Shown here one piece after another: positions 24,437 through 33,746 of a stretch of DNA of 64,000 bases. Numbering within the stretch: position 1 is the stretch's first letter; each line of letters opens with the position of its first letter. Under the pieces are notes generated by a model, which saw nothing but the letters and a program-made list of their open reading frames with translations, had not been told where the DNA came from and did not search any database. The position numbers and the translations under genes were made by a program. This DNA is from Streptomyces sp. NBRC 110028 (GTDB lineage: Bacteria; Actinomycetota; Actinomycetes; Streptomycetales; Streptomycetaceae): NCBI RefSeq assembly GCF_001417735.1, contig NZ_BBUZ01000023.1, positions 223,570-287,569 on the forward strand, given 5' to 3'.

Positions 24437-25402
24437 CTACGAGCCCTCGGTGACCCCCGCCACCAGCTCGTCCGCCGCCGCGTACGGGTCCAGCTCGCCC
24501 GCGACGACCCGCTCCGCCAGCACGCCCAGGCGGCGGTCGCCGTGCAGATCGCCGATCCGGGCCCGCAGCGCGGTCACCGCGATCGTCTCGACCTCGCCCG
24601 CCGCCCGCCGCATCCGGCGCTCGGCCAGCACCCCGTGCTCCTCCATCCAGGCCCGGTGCTTCTCCAGGGCCTGCACGACCTCGTCGGTGCCCTCGGCGCG
24701 CGCCGCCACGGTCTTCACGATCGGCGGCCGCCAGTCCCCCGCCGCCCGGGCCTCGCCCAGGCCCAGCATGTGGTTCAGCTCCCGGGCGGTGGCGTCGGCG
24801 CCCTCCCGGTCGGCCTTGTTGACCACGTACACATCGCCGATCTCCAGGATCCCGGCCTTGGCCGCCTGGATGCCGTCGCCCATGCCCGGGGCGAGCAGCA
24901 CCATCGTCGTGTCGGCCTGGGCGGCGATCTCCACCTCCGACTGGCCGACGCCGACCGTCTCCACGATGACCACCTCGCATCCGGCCACGTCCAGCACCCG
25001 GATGGCCTGCGGGGCGGCCCAGGCGAGGCCGCCCAGATGGCCGCGGGTGGCCATGGAGCGGATGTAGACGCCGGGGTCCGAGGCGTGCTCGGACATCCGG
25101 ATCCGGTCACCGAGGAGCGCGCCGCCCGAGAACGGCGAGGAGGGGTCGACCGCGAGCACCCCGACCCGTTTGCCCGCCCTCCGGTACGCCGAGACGAGCG
25201 CGGAGGTCGACGTGGACTTGCCGACCCCCGGCGAACCGGTCACCCCGACCACGTACGCGCCCTGCGCCAGCGGCGCCAGCGCGGCCATCACCTCGCGCAG
25301 CCGGGGTGAGTCGCCCTCGATCAGCGAGATGAGCCGGGCGACCGCGCGCGGCCGCCCCCGCCGGGCCTGCTCCACCAGCGTGGGCACATCAGCGTCAGCC
25401 AT
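24437..25402 (-). CDS. meaB: MeaB-type G-protein chaperone of B12-dependent acyl-CoA mutases
   Basis: 321 residues from ATG 25402 (GAGGAG about 12 bases upstream; earlier ATGs at 25420 and 25438 are possible). Walker A is GSPGVGKS (56-63), the Mg-binding block is VLAVDPSSPFSGGALLGDRIRM, the switch region VIVETVGVGQSE, and the base-recognition motif NKAD. This is the ArgK/MeaB family. MeaB protects methylmalonyl-CoA or isobutyryl-CoA mutase and gates loading of adenosylcobalamin. The client here is probably IcmA, encoded 7 kb away, or a methylmalonyl-CoA mutase elsewhere. It lies 66 bp downstream of the thiolase gene on the same strand. Confidence 0.93.
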   Translation of the reverse strand: MADADVPTLVEQARRGRPRAVARLISLIEGDSPRLREVMAALAPLAQGAYVVGVTGSPGVGKSTSTSALVSAYRRAGKRVGVLAVDPSSPFSGGALLGDRIRMSEHASDPGVYIRSMATRGHLGGLAWAAPQAIRVLDVAGCEVVIVETVGVGQSEVEIAAQADTTMVLLAPGMGDGIQAAKAGILEIGDVYVVNKADREGADATARELNHMLGLGEARAAGDWRPPIVKTVAARAEGTDEVVQALEKHRAWMEEHGVLAERRMRRAAGEVETIAVTALRARIGDLHGDRRLGVLAERVVAGELDPYAAADELVAGVTEGS

Positions 25403-25468
25403 GGATGCCGCGCTCCTCATCACTCGTACGGACAACAATCACTCGTACGGAAGAACCGCACGGGCCGG

Positions 25469-26668
25469 TTATGCCCCCGGGACGCGGACGATCAGCGCGT
25501 CGCCCTGGCCGCCCCCGCCGCACAGCGCCGCCGCCCCGACGCCGCCGCCGCGCCTCCGCAGCTCCAGGGCCAGGTGCAGCACGATGCGGGCGCCGGACAT
25601 GCCGATGGGGTGGCCGAGGGCGATCGCGCCGCCGTTCACGTTCACCTTTTCGGGGGAAACGCCCAGGTCCTTCATCGACTGCACGGCGACCGCGGCGAAG
25701 GCCTCGTTGATCTCGATCAGGTCAAGATCGTCGACCGTCAGCCCCTCCTTGCCCAGCGCGTGCGCGATCGCGTTGGACGGCTGGGACTGCAGCGAGTTGT
25801 CCGGCCCGGCCACATTGCCGTGGGCGCCGATCTCGGCGATCCACTCCAGGCCCAGCGCCTCGGCCTTGGCCCGGCTCATGACGACGACGGCGGCCGCCCC
25901 GTCCGAGATCTGCGAGGACGACCCGGCCGTGATCGTCCCGTTCCCGCCGCCCGCGAAGGCCGGGCGCAGCTTGGCCAGGGACTCCACGGTGGTCTCGCCG
26001 CGGATGCCCTCGTCCTTGGCGAAGACGACCGGGTCGCCCTTGCGTTGCGGGATCTCGACCGGGGTGATCTCGGCGTCGAACAGGCCGTTCTTCTGGGCGG
26101 CGGCGGCGCGCTGGTGGGAGCGGGCGGCGACCTCGTCCTGCTCGGGGCGGCCGATGCCGAGCCGGGTGTTGTGCGCCTCGGTGGACTCGCCCATGGCGAC
26201 GTTCTCGAAGGCGTCGGTCAGGCCGTCGTGGGCCATGGCGTCGAGCATCTGGATCGCGCCGTACTTGTGGCCGTCGCGGGAGCCCGGCAGCAGATGCGGC
26301 GCGTTGGTCATGGACTCCTGGCCGCCGGCCACCACGATGTCGAACTCCCCGGCCCGGATCAGCTGGTCGGCCAGCGCGATCGCGTCCAGTCCGGACAGGC
26401 ACACCTTGTTGACGGTGAGGGCGGGCACGCTCATCGGGATACCGGCCTTGACGGCCGCCTGACGTGCGGGGATCTGCCCGGCACCGGCCTGCAGCACCTG
26501 CCCCATGATCACGTACTGCACCTGATCGCCGGTGACCCCGGCCCGCTCCAGCGCGGCCTTGATCGCGAAGCCGCCCAGGTCGGCACCGGAGAACGAGCGG
26601 AGGCTGCCGAGGAGGCGGCCCATGGGGGTACGGGCTCCCGCCACAATCACTGAGGTCGTACGAGTCAT
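25469..26668 (-). CDS. Acetyl-CoA acetyltransferase (thiolase)
   Basis: 399 residues from ATG 26668, with GAGGAA 6 bases upstream. Condenses two acetyl-CoA to acetoacetyl-CoA or runs in the degradative direction. The nucleophile Cys90 lies in [10 protein letters not shown], His in [16 protein letters not shown], and the second catalytic Cys in [14 protein letters not shown]. The length and NEAFA block match biosynthetic thiolase. It could feed ethylmalonyl-CoA or butyryl-CoA formation together with the 3-hydroxybutyryl-CoA dehydrogenase at 42174. A palindrome at 26718-26731 is 50 bp upstream, between it and divergent mce. Confidence 0.93.
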   Translation of the reverse strand: MTRTTSVIVAGARTPMGRLLGSLRSFSGADLGGFAIKAALERAGVTGDQVQYVIMGQVLQAGAGQIPARQAAVKAGIPMSVPALTVNKVCLSGLDAIALADQLIRAGEFDIVVAGGQESMTNAPHLLPGSRDGHKYGAIQMLDAMAHDGLTDAFENVAMGESTEAHNTRLGIGRPEQDEVAARSHQRAAAAQKNGLFDAEITPVEIPQRKGDPVVFAKDEGIRGETTVESLAKLRPAFAGGGNGTITAGSSSQISDGAAAVVVMSRAKAEALGLEWIAEIGAHGNVAGPDNSLQSQPSNAIAHALGKEGLTVDDLDLIEINEAFAAVAVQSMKDLGVSPEKVNVNGGAIALGHPIGMSGARIVLHLALELRRRGGGVGAAALCGGGGQGDALIVRVPGA

Positions 26669-26717
26669 GGTGCGTTCCTCCACGAGGAGAAGGAAGTTAA
26701 CGAGGGTTATCGTCAAT

Positions 26718-26731
26718 GTACTGACGAGTAC
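26718..26731. promoter_or_regulatory. Putative operator GTACT-GACG-AGTAC in the thiolase/mce divergent region
   Basis: A perfect inverted repeat with 5-bp arms and a 4-bp spacer, central in the 137-bp region between two divergent acyl-CoA genes. It shares the TACT-N4-AGTA core with the site at 13609-13626. Confidence 0.45.
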
Positions 26732-26805
26732 CCGCCCGGTCACCGCCCCATCGGTGTGATCGCGCGCACGTTGCGTAACCGGCCGTGCAGCGGTGCACTA
26801 AGCCC

Positions 26806-27246
26806 ATGCTGACGAGAATCGACCACATCGGGATCGCCTGCTTCGACCTGGACAAGACCGTCGAGTTCTACCGTGCCACGTACGGCTTCGAGGTGTTCCA
26901 CACCGAGGTCAACGAGGAGCAGGGGGTCCGCGAGGCCATGCTCAAGATCAACGAGACCTCGGACGGCGGGGCCTCGTACCTCCAGCTGCTGGAACCGACC
27001 CGGGAGGACTCCGCGGTCGGCAAGTGGCTGGCGAAGAACGGTGAGGGCGTCCATCACATCGCGTTCGGCACCGCCGACGTCGACGCCGACTCCGAGGCCA
27101 TCCGCGGCAAGGGGGTCCGGGTGCTGTACGAACAGCCCCGACGTGGGTCGATGGACTCGCGCATCACCTTCCTCCACCCCAAGGACTGCCACGGGGTGCT
27201 GACCGAACTCGTGACCGCGGCGACACCCGGTGAAGCGGACCACTGA
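26806..27246 (+). CDS. mce: Methylmalonyl-CoA epimerase
   Basis: 146 residues from ATG 26806. Interconverts (2R)- and (2S)-methylmalonyl-CoA, linking succinyl-CoA, propionyl-CoA and polyketide extender units. The glyoxalase/VOC fold shows metal ligands His7 (TRIDHIGIA), Gln60 (SYLQLLEP), His84 (GVHHIAFG) and Glu134 (GVLTELV). Length is normal. It is divergent from the thiolase gene and upstream of scy, the order known from S. coelicolor. The C-terminal codons lie inside a 13-bp tandem duplication. Confidence 0.95.
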   Translation: MLTRIDHIGIACFDLDKTVEFYRATYGFEVFHTEVNEEQGVREAMLKINETSDGGASYLQLLEPTREDSAVGKWLAKNGEGVHHIAFGTADVDADSEAIRGKGVRVLYEQPRRGSMDSRITFLHPKDCHGVLTELVTAATPGEADH

Positions 27247-27256
27247 AGCGGACCAC
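27231..27256. repeat. 13-bp tandem duplication over the mce stop codon
   Basis: TGAAGCGGACCAC occurs twice in direct succession (27231-27243 and 27244-27256). The TGA that stops mce is the first codon of the second copy. It is probably a replication-slippage duplication that may have changed the mce C-terminus. Confidence 0.7.
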
Positions 27257-27498
27257 TGACCTACCCCTTCCCCGGCCGGTAGAGTGCAGGCTCGGCCGGG
27301 GTACGGGAATCGAAAGGGATCGGGGCCCGGCCCGGGCTGAGCCGATGATCTGACACCATTTCTTCGGAAGGGCCAGCTCCGGTCCGCCCGGCACGCATCA
27401 CGCCGGGTCGGGGCCGCGAGGGACCGCAAGGGACTGCCAGGAACCGCGCGGTACGGAGCCGGCCGCCAACGCGACCAGGGGACGGATGGGACCGCGCA

Positions 27499-30400
27499 GT
27501 GCGGGGCTACGACCGCTACGAGCCTGACGATCACCTCTCGAAGTTCGAGGCCGAGATGGAGCGGCTGAAGAACGAGCGGGAGAAGGCCGTCCAGCACGCC
27601 GACGACCTCGGCTACCAAGTCGAGGTGCTGCGCGCCAAGCTGCACGAGGCGCGGCGCGCGCTGGCGAGCCGTCCTGCCTACGACAGCGCCAACCTCGGCT
27701 ACCAGGCAGAGCAGTTGCTGCGGGACGCCCAGCTCCAGGCGGAGCAGGTGCGCGCCGACGCCGAGCGCGAGCTGCGGCAGACCCGTGCCCAGACCCAGCG
27801 GCTGCTCCAGGAGCAGGCCGAGCAGCAGGCCCGGCTCGAAGCCGAGCTGCACGCCGAGGCGGTGGCCCGCCGTCAGCGCCTGGACCAGGAGCTGGCCGAG
27901 CGCCGCGCCACCGTCGAGTCGCACGTCAACGAGAACGTCGCCTGGGCCGAGCAGCTGCGCGCCCGCACCGAGGCACAGGCCCGCCGGCTGCTGGAGGAGT
28001 CCCGGGCCGAGGCCGAGCAGGCGCTCGCCGCCGCCCGCGCCGAGGCGCAGCGCCTCGCCGACCAGGCCAGGGACCGGCTGGGCTCCGAGGCGGAGACGGC
28101 CCGCGCCGAGGCCGAGGCGATCCTGCGCCGGGCCCGTACCGAGGCCGAGCGGCTGCTGAACAAGGCGGGGGCGCAGGCCCAGGAGGCCACCGAGCACGCC
28201 GAGCAGCTGCGCACCTCCACCGCCCAGGAGTCGGACCAGGCCCGCCGGCACGCCGCCGAGCAGACCCGCGCCGCGGAGGCGCGGATGCTGGAGGCCGAGA
28301 CGGCGCTGCGCGCGGCGCGCGCCGAGGCCGAGAAGGTGCTCGGCGAGGCGAAGGACGCGGCGGCCAAGCGGCTTTCGGCCACGGAATCGGACAATGAGCA
28401 GCGCGCCCGCACCGCCAAGGCAGAGGTCGCCCGGCTGGTCGGCGAGGCCACCAAGGAGGCCGAGGCGATCCGCGCCGAGGCCGAGCAGCTGCGGGACGAC
28501 GCCCGCGCCGAGGCGGAGCGGCTGATCTCCGAGGCCGGTGAGGACGCCCGGGCCCGGGTCGCCGAGGACTCGGCGGCGCAGCTGGCCAAGGCGGCGCGCA
28601 GCGCCGAGGAGGTGCTGTCCCGCGCCTCGGAGAAGGCGCAGGCCACCACCAAGGCGGCGGCCGAGGAAGCGGAGCGGATCCGGCGCGAGGCCGAGGCGGA
28701 GGCCGACCGGCTGCGCTCGGAGGCGCACGACACCGCCAACCAGCTCAAGGGCGCGGCGAAGGACGACACCAAGGAGTACCGCGCCAAGACCGCCGAGCTG
28801 CAGGAGGAGGCGCGCCGGCTGCGCGGCGAGGCCGAGCAGCAGCGGTCGGAGGCGATCGCCGAGGGCGAGCGGATCCGGGCCGAGGCGCGCCGCGAGGCGG
28901 TCGAGCAGATCGAGGAGGCGGCCAGCACCGCCGAGGAGCTGCTGACGAAGGCCAAGCAGGACGCGGAGGAGACGCGTTCGGGCGCGACCAACGAGAGCGA
29001 GCGGGTCCGCACCGAGGCCATCGAGCGGGCGAACGCGCTGCGCCGGCAGGCGGATGAGCTGCTGAAGCGGGCCCGCGGCGAGGCCGAGGAGCTGGTGACC
29101 TCGGCCGAGGAGCAGGCCGAGCGGGTCAAGGAGGAGGCGGCCCGGACCGCCGAGGAGCTGCGCGAGGAGGCCGAGCAGGCGGCCGAGGCGCGGCGCAGCG
29201 AGGCCGAGGCCGAGCTGACCCGGCGGCACGAGGAGGCGGAAGCCCGGTTCAGCTCCGCCGAGCAGGAGCTGAACGACGCGCGGACCGAGGCCGAGCGGCT
29301 GCGCCGGGAGACCACCGAGGACATCGAGCGGCAGCGCTCGGAGTCCGCGGAGCGGCTGGAGGCCCTGCGTCAGCAGGCCGAGGAGGAGGCCGACCGGCTG
29401 CGCGACGAGGCCGCCGCCGACGCGTCCAACGCGCGCGCCGAGGGCGAGTCGGTGGCGGTGCGGCTGCGGAGCGAGGCCGCCGCGGAGGCCGAGCGGCTGC
29501 GGAGCGAGGCGCAGGAGACCGCGGACCGGGTGCGGGCGGAGGCGGCGAGCGCGGCCGAGCGGATCGGCGCCGAGGCCGCCGAGGTCCTGGCCGCCTCCCA
29601 GGAGGAGGCGGCGCGCCGCCGCCGCGAGGCCGAGGAGCTGCTGGGCGACGCCCGCGAGGAGGCGCAGCGGGAGCGTACGGCGGCGCGCGAGCAGGGCGAG
29701 GAGCTGCTGGCGGCGGCCCGGACCCGGGTGAGCGAGGCGCAGGCCGAGGCGCAGCGGCTGGTCGAGGAGGCCGAACGGCACGCGGCGGACCTGGTGTCGG
29801 CCGCCGAGCAGCACGCGCAGTCCGTACGGGACTCCGTCGCGGGGCTGCACGAGCAGGCCGAGTCGGAGATCACCGGGCTGCGGCAGGCCGCCGAGCACGC
29901 GGCGGAGCGCACCCGGCACGACGCGCAGGAGGAGGCCGACCGGGTCCGCGCGGACGCGTACGCGGAGCGGGAGCGCGCCTCGGTCGACGCCTCACGGGTG
30001 CGGCGGGCCGCGCACGAGGAGTCGGAGGCCGCCAAGGCGCTCGCGGAGCGTACGGTCGGGGAGGCGATCGCCGAGGCGGAGCAGCTGGGCGCGCGCTCCC
30101 GCGACGAGGCCAACCGGCGCCGCTCGGAGGCCGCGGAGCAGGCGGACCGGCTGCTGGCCGAGGCGAACCACGAGGCCGAGCGGCTGCGCGCCGAGGCCGA
30201 CGCGACGCTGGACGAGGCCCGCAGGAGCGCCAACAAGAGCCGCGCGGAGGCCGCCGAGCAGGCCGACACGCTGATCAGCGGCGCCACGGAGGAGGCGCAG
30301 CGGATCGTCGCCGAGGCCACGGCGCGGTCGCAGGCGCTGCGGACGGAGGCGTCGGACGCGCGGGCGACCGCCGAGCAGGACGCGGCGCGCACCCGGGCGC

Positions 30401-31500
30401 AGGCCCGCAGCGACGCCAACAACATCCGCGCGGAGGCGGCGGCCCAGGCCGACCGGCTGGTCACCGAGACGTCGAACGAGGCGGACCGGCTGCTCGCGGA
30501 GTCCACCGCCGAGGCCGAGCGGCTGCGCGCCGAGGCCGCGGAGACGGTCAGCTCGGCGCAGCAGCACGCGGCGCGCACCCGCGCCGAGGCCGAGCGGGTC
30601 GCCGCGGAGGCGGCGGCCGAGGCGGAGCGCATCCGCACCGAGGCGCAGAACGAGTCCGACCGGCTGGTCGACAAGGCCCGCGAGGACGCCAACAAGCGCC
30701 GCTCCGACGCGGCCGAGCAGGCGGACCGGCTGGTCACCGAGTCCGCGGCGGAGGCCGAGCGGCTCACCGCCGAGGCCCAGGAGTCCGCGCTGCAGGCGAC
30801 GGCCGCGGCCGAGGAGCAGGCGGATGTGATGGTGGGCGCGGCCCGCCAGGAGGCCGAGCGGCTGGTCTCGGAGGCCACCGCGCGGGCCAACGGTCTGGTG
30901 GAGAAGGCCCGTACGGACTCCGACACCATGCTGGCCGAGGCCCGCGGCGACGCCACCGCCATCCGGGAGCGCGCCGAGGAGCTGCGGGCGACGACCGCGG
31001 CCGAGGTGGAGGAGCTGCACGAGCGGGCCCGCCGGGAGTCGGCGGAGCAGATGAAGGCGACGGGCGAGCGGGTCGACAAGCTCGTCGCGGCGGCGACCGC
31101 GCAGCTGATGAAGGCCGAGGAGAAGGCGAAGACGCTGGTCTCGGAGGCGGAGACCGAGGCGAGCCGGGTGCGGATCCAGGCCGTGAAGAAGGCCGAGGGA
31201 CTGCTGAAGGAAGCCGAGCAGAAGCGGATCGAGGCCGAGAAGGACGCCGAGCGCACCAAGTCCGAGGCGACGGCGGAGGCGAAGGAGATCGTCGACGAGG
31301 GCAAGCGCGAGCTGGAGCTGCTCAAGCGCCGCCGCGAGGACATCAACGCCGAAATCACCCGTGTCCAGGACGTCCTGGAGGCGTTGGAGTCTTTCGAGAC
31401 CCCCGCGTCGGGCGGCGCGGGCGGCAAGGACAATGGCGGAGTCAAGACGGCGGCGGGAGCGGGAGCGACGCGGTCGAGTGGAAAGCGGTCCGATGGGTAG
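27499..31500 (+). CDS. scy: Scy, giant coiled-coil polarisome scaffold
   Basis: 1333 residues from GTG 27499. The N-terminus (about 1-60, YDRYEPDDHLSKFEAEMERLKNEREKAVQ) resembles the DivIVA-like start shared with FilP. The rest is almost unbroken Ala/Glu/Arg coiled coil with repeats of the AEAERLRAEA type, ending in a disordered Gly-rich tail. Size and position directly before filP match Scy, which organises the tip complex with DivIVA, FilP and CslA, sets branch sites and influences chromosome positioning. The extreme GAG/GCC codon bias produces long spurious antisense reading frames. Confidence 0.95.
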   Translation: MRGYDRYEPDDHLSKFEAEMERLKNEREKAVQHADDLGYQVEVLRAKLHEARRALASRPAYDSANLGYQAEQLLRDAQLQAEQVRADAERELRQTRAQTQRLLQEQAEQQARLEAELHAEAVARRQRLDQELAERRATVESHVNENVAWAEQLRARTEAQARRLLEESRAEAEQALAAARAEAQRLADQARDRLGSEAETARAEAEAILRRARTEAERLLNKAGAQAQEATEHAEQLRTSTAQESDQARRHAAEQTRAAEARMLEAETALRAARAEAEKVLGEAKDAAAKRLSATESDNEQRARTAKAEVARLVGEATKEAEAIRAEAEQLRDDARAEAERLISEAGEDARARVAEDSAAQLAKAARSAEEVLSRASEKAQATTKAAAEEAERIRREAEAEADRLRSEAHDTANQLKGAAKDDTKEYRAKTAELQEEARRLRGEAEQQRSEAIAEGERIRAEARREAVEQIEEAASTAEELLTKAKQDAEETRSGATNESERVRTEAIERANALRRQADELLKRARGEAEELVTSAEEQAERVKEEAARTAEELREEAEQAAEARRSEAEAELTRRHEEAEARFSSAEQELNDARTEAERLRRETTEDIERQRSESAERLEALRQQAEEEADRLRDEAAADASNARAEGESVAVRLRSEAAAEAERLRSEAQETADRVRAEAASAAERIGAEAAEVLAASQEEAARRRREAEELLGDAREEAQRERTAAREQGEELLAAARTRVSEAQAEAQRLVEEAERHAADLVSAAEQHAQSVRDSVAGLHEQAESEITGLRQAAEHAAERTRHDAQEEADRVRADAYAERERASVDASRVRRAAHEESEAAKALAERTVGEAIAEAEQLGARSRDEANRRRSEAAEQADRLLAEANHEAERLRAEADATLDEARRSANKSRAEAAEQADTLISGATEEAQRIVAEATARSQALRTEASDARATAEQDAARTRAQARSDANNIRAEAAAQADRLVTETSNEADRLLAESTAEAERLRAEAAETVSSAQQHAARTRAEAERVAAEAAAEAERIRTEAQNESDRLVDKAREDANKRRSDAAEQADRLVTESAAEAERLTAEAQESALQATAAAEEQADVMVGAARQEAERLVSEATARANGLVEKARTDSDTMLAEARGDATAIRERAEELRATTAAEVEELHERARRESAEQMKATGERVDKLVAAATAQLMKAEEKAKTLVSEAETEASRVRIQAVKKAEGLLKEAEQKRIEAEKDAERTKSEATAEAKEIVDEGKRELELLKRRREDINAEITRVQDVLEALESFETPASGGAGGKDNGGVKTAAGAGATRSSGKRSDG

Positions 31501-31520
31501 GGGAACACGGTCCGACGGAT

Positions 31521-31685
31521 AGGTCCTGTCCGGCGGATCTTCGCGGATCAGCCCGCGGCGTCTGGTGCGGTGGATCGCAAGGCGGAGGGTCGTCCTCGTA
31601 CCGGGTCGTACTCGGACGACGCGACAACGCAGCGAGGTGCCGTGCCAGGCGTCGCGGGCCCGCGAAGATCCGCCGGACAGGGCCT
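31521..31685. mobile_element. MITE-like element between scy and filP
   Basis: CCTGTCCGGCGGATCTTC plus GCGG (31525-31546) is repeated exactly inverted at 31660-31681, and the ends extend to 26 bp with one mismatch (31521-31546/31660-31685). The 165-bp element has no gene. Its interior shares GATCAGC...GCGGCGTCTGGTGCGG with the element at 15761-15974. The rest of the 361-bp scy-filP gap (31686-31861) is AT-rich and probably contains the filP promoter (TTGACT at 31787, TAGGAT at 31816, although their spacing is too long for a standard pair). Confidence 0.75.
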
Positions 31686-31861
31686 GGCTGCACCGGGCGT
31701 GTCGTGTCCGTATCATCCCGACGAGTGACAAGGTCTCCGTCTTACGTCCACTCAAAAGGCTGGACATTCTCCAGATCAAACGGACGTTGACTCGATGACA
31801 CGCCGTTCGGCCCCCTAGGATTTGCTCTATCACCTCACCGGTCTCTTTCGACAGGAACCCC

Positions 31862-32800
31862 ATGAGCGACACTTCCTCCCCCTTCGGCTTCGAGCTCGTG
31901 CGGCGTGGGTACGACCGCGGTCAGGTGGACGACCGCATTACCAAGCTCATCGCCGACCGCGACAGCGCGCTGTCCCGCATCACCTCGCTCGAGAAGCGCA
32001 TCGAGGAGCTGCACCTCGAGACGCAGAACGCGCAGGCCCAGATCAATGACGCGGAGCCGTCCTACGCGGGCCTCGGCGCCCGGGTCGAGAAGATCCTCCG
32101 CCTCGCCGAGGAAGAGGCGAAGGACCTGCGCGAGGAGGCCCGCCGGGCCGCCGAACAGCACCGTGAGCTGGCCGAGTCCTCCGCCCAGCAGGTCCGCAAC
32201 GACGCCGAGGCGTTCGCCGCCGACCGCAAGGCCAAGGCCGAGGACGAGGGCGCGCGGATCGTCGAGAAGGCGAAGGGCGAAGCCACCACGCTGCGTCAGG
32301 AGGCTCAGAAGGACGCCCAGTCCAAGCGCGAGGAGGCGGACTCCCTCTTCGAGGAGACCCGCGCCAAGGCCGCGCAGGCCGCCGCCGACTTCGAGACCAA
32401 CCTGGCCAAGCGCCGGGAGCAGTCCGAGCGCGACCTGGCCTCCCGTCAGGCCAAGGCCGAGAAGCGGCTCGCGGAGATCGAGCACCGCGCCGAGCAGCTG
32501 CGCCTGGAGGCCGAGAAGCTGCGCACCGACGCCGAGCGCCGCGCCCGCCAGACGGTGGAGACCGCGCAGCGCCAGGCCGAGGACATCGTGGCCGACGCGA
32601 ACGCCAAGGCGGACCGCATCCGCAGCGAGTCCGAGCGCGAGCTGGCGGCGCTGACCAACCGCCGCGACAGCATCAACGCCCAGCTGACCAACGTCCGCGA
32701 GATGCTGGCCACGCTGACCGGCGCCGCGGTGGCCGCGGCCGGGAGCCCGGGCGAGGAGGAGGCCGTCTCCCGCGGCGTCCCTGCCCAGCAGACCCGGTGA
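31862..32800 (+). CDS. filP: FilP, filament-forming coiled-coil cytoskeletal protein
   Basis: 312 residues from ATG 31862. The N-terminal module SPFGFELVRRGYDRGQVDDRITKLIADRDSAL is DivIVA-like. Then a long coiled coil (about 60-285) rich in Glu/Ala/Arg/Lys with AEEEAKDLREEARRAAEQ and AEQLRLEAEKLRTDAE. A short Pro/Gly tail ends in PAQQTR. FilP self-assembles into filament networks behind the hyphal tip, giving stiffness, and binds DivIVA and Scy. Length and synteny agree. A strong hairpin terminator follows. Confidence 0.95.
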   Translation: MSDTSSPFGFELVRRGYDRGQVDDRITKLIADRDSALSRITSLEKRIEELHLETQNAQAQINDAEPSYAGLGARVEKILRLAEEEAKDLREEARRAAEQHRELAESSAQQVRNDAEAFAADRKAKAEDEGARIVEKAKGEATTLRQEAQKDAQSKREEADSLFEETRAKAAQAAADFETNLAKRREQSERDLASRQAKAEKRLAEIEHRAEQLRLEAEKLRTDAERRARQTVETAQRQAEDIVADANAKADRIRSESERELAALTNRRDSINAQLTNVREMLATLTGAAVAAAGSPGEEEAVSRGVPAQQTR

Positions 32801-32824
32801 CGCTCGGTCACGACTTAGCGCTTC

Positions 32825-32860
32825 GTGCCCCGCGCCGCCGACAGTAGCGGCGCGGGGCAC
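32825..32860 (+). terminator. filP terminator
   Basis: GTGCCCCGCGCCGC (32825-32838) pairs perfectly with GCGGCGCGGGGCAC (32847-32860) around an 8-nt loop, 24 bp after the filP stop. Confidence 0.8.
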
Positions 32861-32915
32861 ACGCGTGTCCGGGCGCCCCGCCCCCTCGGGCGTGGCTCGC
32901 GTTAGCCTCAGAAGC

Positions 32916-33665
32916 GTGGACGACCTCAGCCTCGCCGCGCTCGGCTTCGGCGACGTGCCCGCCGAGGCACCGCTCAGCTATCCCGGGCGGCCCGTCACCA
33001 CGCCGACGCTGCTCACCGGCGGCCGGCTGCACCCCCTCGACCCGGCGCTCCTGGCCCGGTACCGGCACCGGCATCCCGTCATCGCGGTCGGGTCCAATGC
33101 CTCGCCCGCCCAACTGCACCACAAGCTCAGCCGGCCCGGACGCCCCGCCACCGTGCCCATGGTGCCGGTCCGGGTGCACGGGATCATGGTCGGCTGCTCG
33201 GCGCACATCGCCCGGTACGGGTACGTCGCCTCCGCGCCGTACGGCGAGCCGGGCGCCCGCTCGCCCCTCGTCGTCAGCTGGCTCGACGACGCTCAGCTGG
33301 CCGTCGTGGACCGCACCGAGGTGCCCAACTACCGGCGGGTCCGGCTGCCCGGGGCGGACTTCCCCATGGTGCTGCCGTCCGGGGAGCGGCTGGACGCGGC
33401 GTATCTCTACGTCAGCACGCACGGCGTCCTCACCGCGCCCGGCTACGGCGGGCGGCCCCTGCCGGGCGGCGGCGACCAGGGCGCGCTGCTGACCCGGCTG
33501 CTCGCCTCCTCCGCGCGGCTGCGGGGCCTCCTCGGCCCCGATCCCGCCGCCTGGATCGGCCGGGCGGGCGCGGACGCGGCGGTGCGGACGGCGGGCACCC
33601 GGGTGTTCCACGACGAGGGCTGGGCCCGGCCACAGGATCACGATCCGCTCTCAACCCTGCCGTGA
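32916..33665 (+). CDS. Conserved hypothetical protein, GGCT-like motif
   Basis: 249 residues from GTG 32916 (MDDLSLAALGFGDVPAEAPLSYPGRP). I do not recognise it firmly. IAVGSNASPAQLHHKL resembles the YGSNxxxxxL substrate loop of gamma-glutamylcyclotransferase-like proteins. It is followed by VPVRVHGIMVGCSAHIARYGYVA and LDDAQLAVVDRTEVPNYRRVRLP, also compatible with that small beta-barrel fold. A clear catalytic Glu was not assigned. A TAGCCT box 10 bp upstream suggests a leaderless transcript. It stands alone between the filP terminator and an ABC operon. Confidence 0.75.
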   Translation: MDDLSLAALGFGDVPAEAPLSYPGRPVTTPTLLTGGRLHPLDPALLARYRHRHPVIAVGSNASPAQLHHKLSRPGRPATVPMVPVRVHGIMVGCSAHIARYGYVASAPYGEPGARSPLVVSWLDDAQLAVVDRTEVPNYRRVRLPGADFPMVLPSGERLDAAYLYVSTHGVLTAPGYGGRPLPGGGDQGALLTRLLASSARLRGLLGPDPAAWIGRAGADAAVRTAGTRVFHDEGWARPQDHDPLSTLP

Positions 33666-33746
33666 CGGGAACCGCCAGGTGGCCGATAGGCTCCTAAGCC
33701 TCACGGGGGGCGAGGCGCCCCGACCCATTCGCACGAGGGGCGGAGC

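Noticed and set aside
26740..29919. Minus-strand reading frame of more than 1000 codons opposite mce and scy
   Set aside because: It is an antisense artefact of the Ala/Glu/Arg codon bias of scy: its translation is Leu/Gly/Arg-rich low complexity, it spans several genes, and it has no ribosome site. The same applies to long antisense frames at 29370-31508 and 29992-31872.
27499..31500. Repetitive DNA in scy considered as a CRISPR or satellite array
   Set aside because: The repeats are imperfect, in frame and encode heptad coiled coil; there are no constant-length spacers.
31787..31821. Standard sigma-70 promoter for filP (TTGACT and TAGGAT)
   Set aside because: The spacer is 23 bp, too long for a normal pair; mentioned only as possible elements in the intergenic entry.
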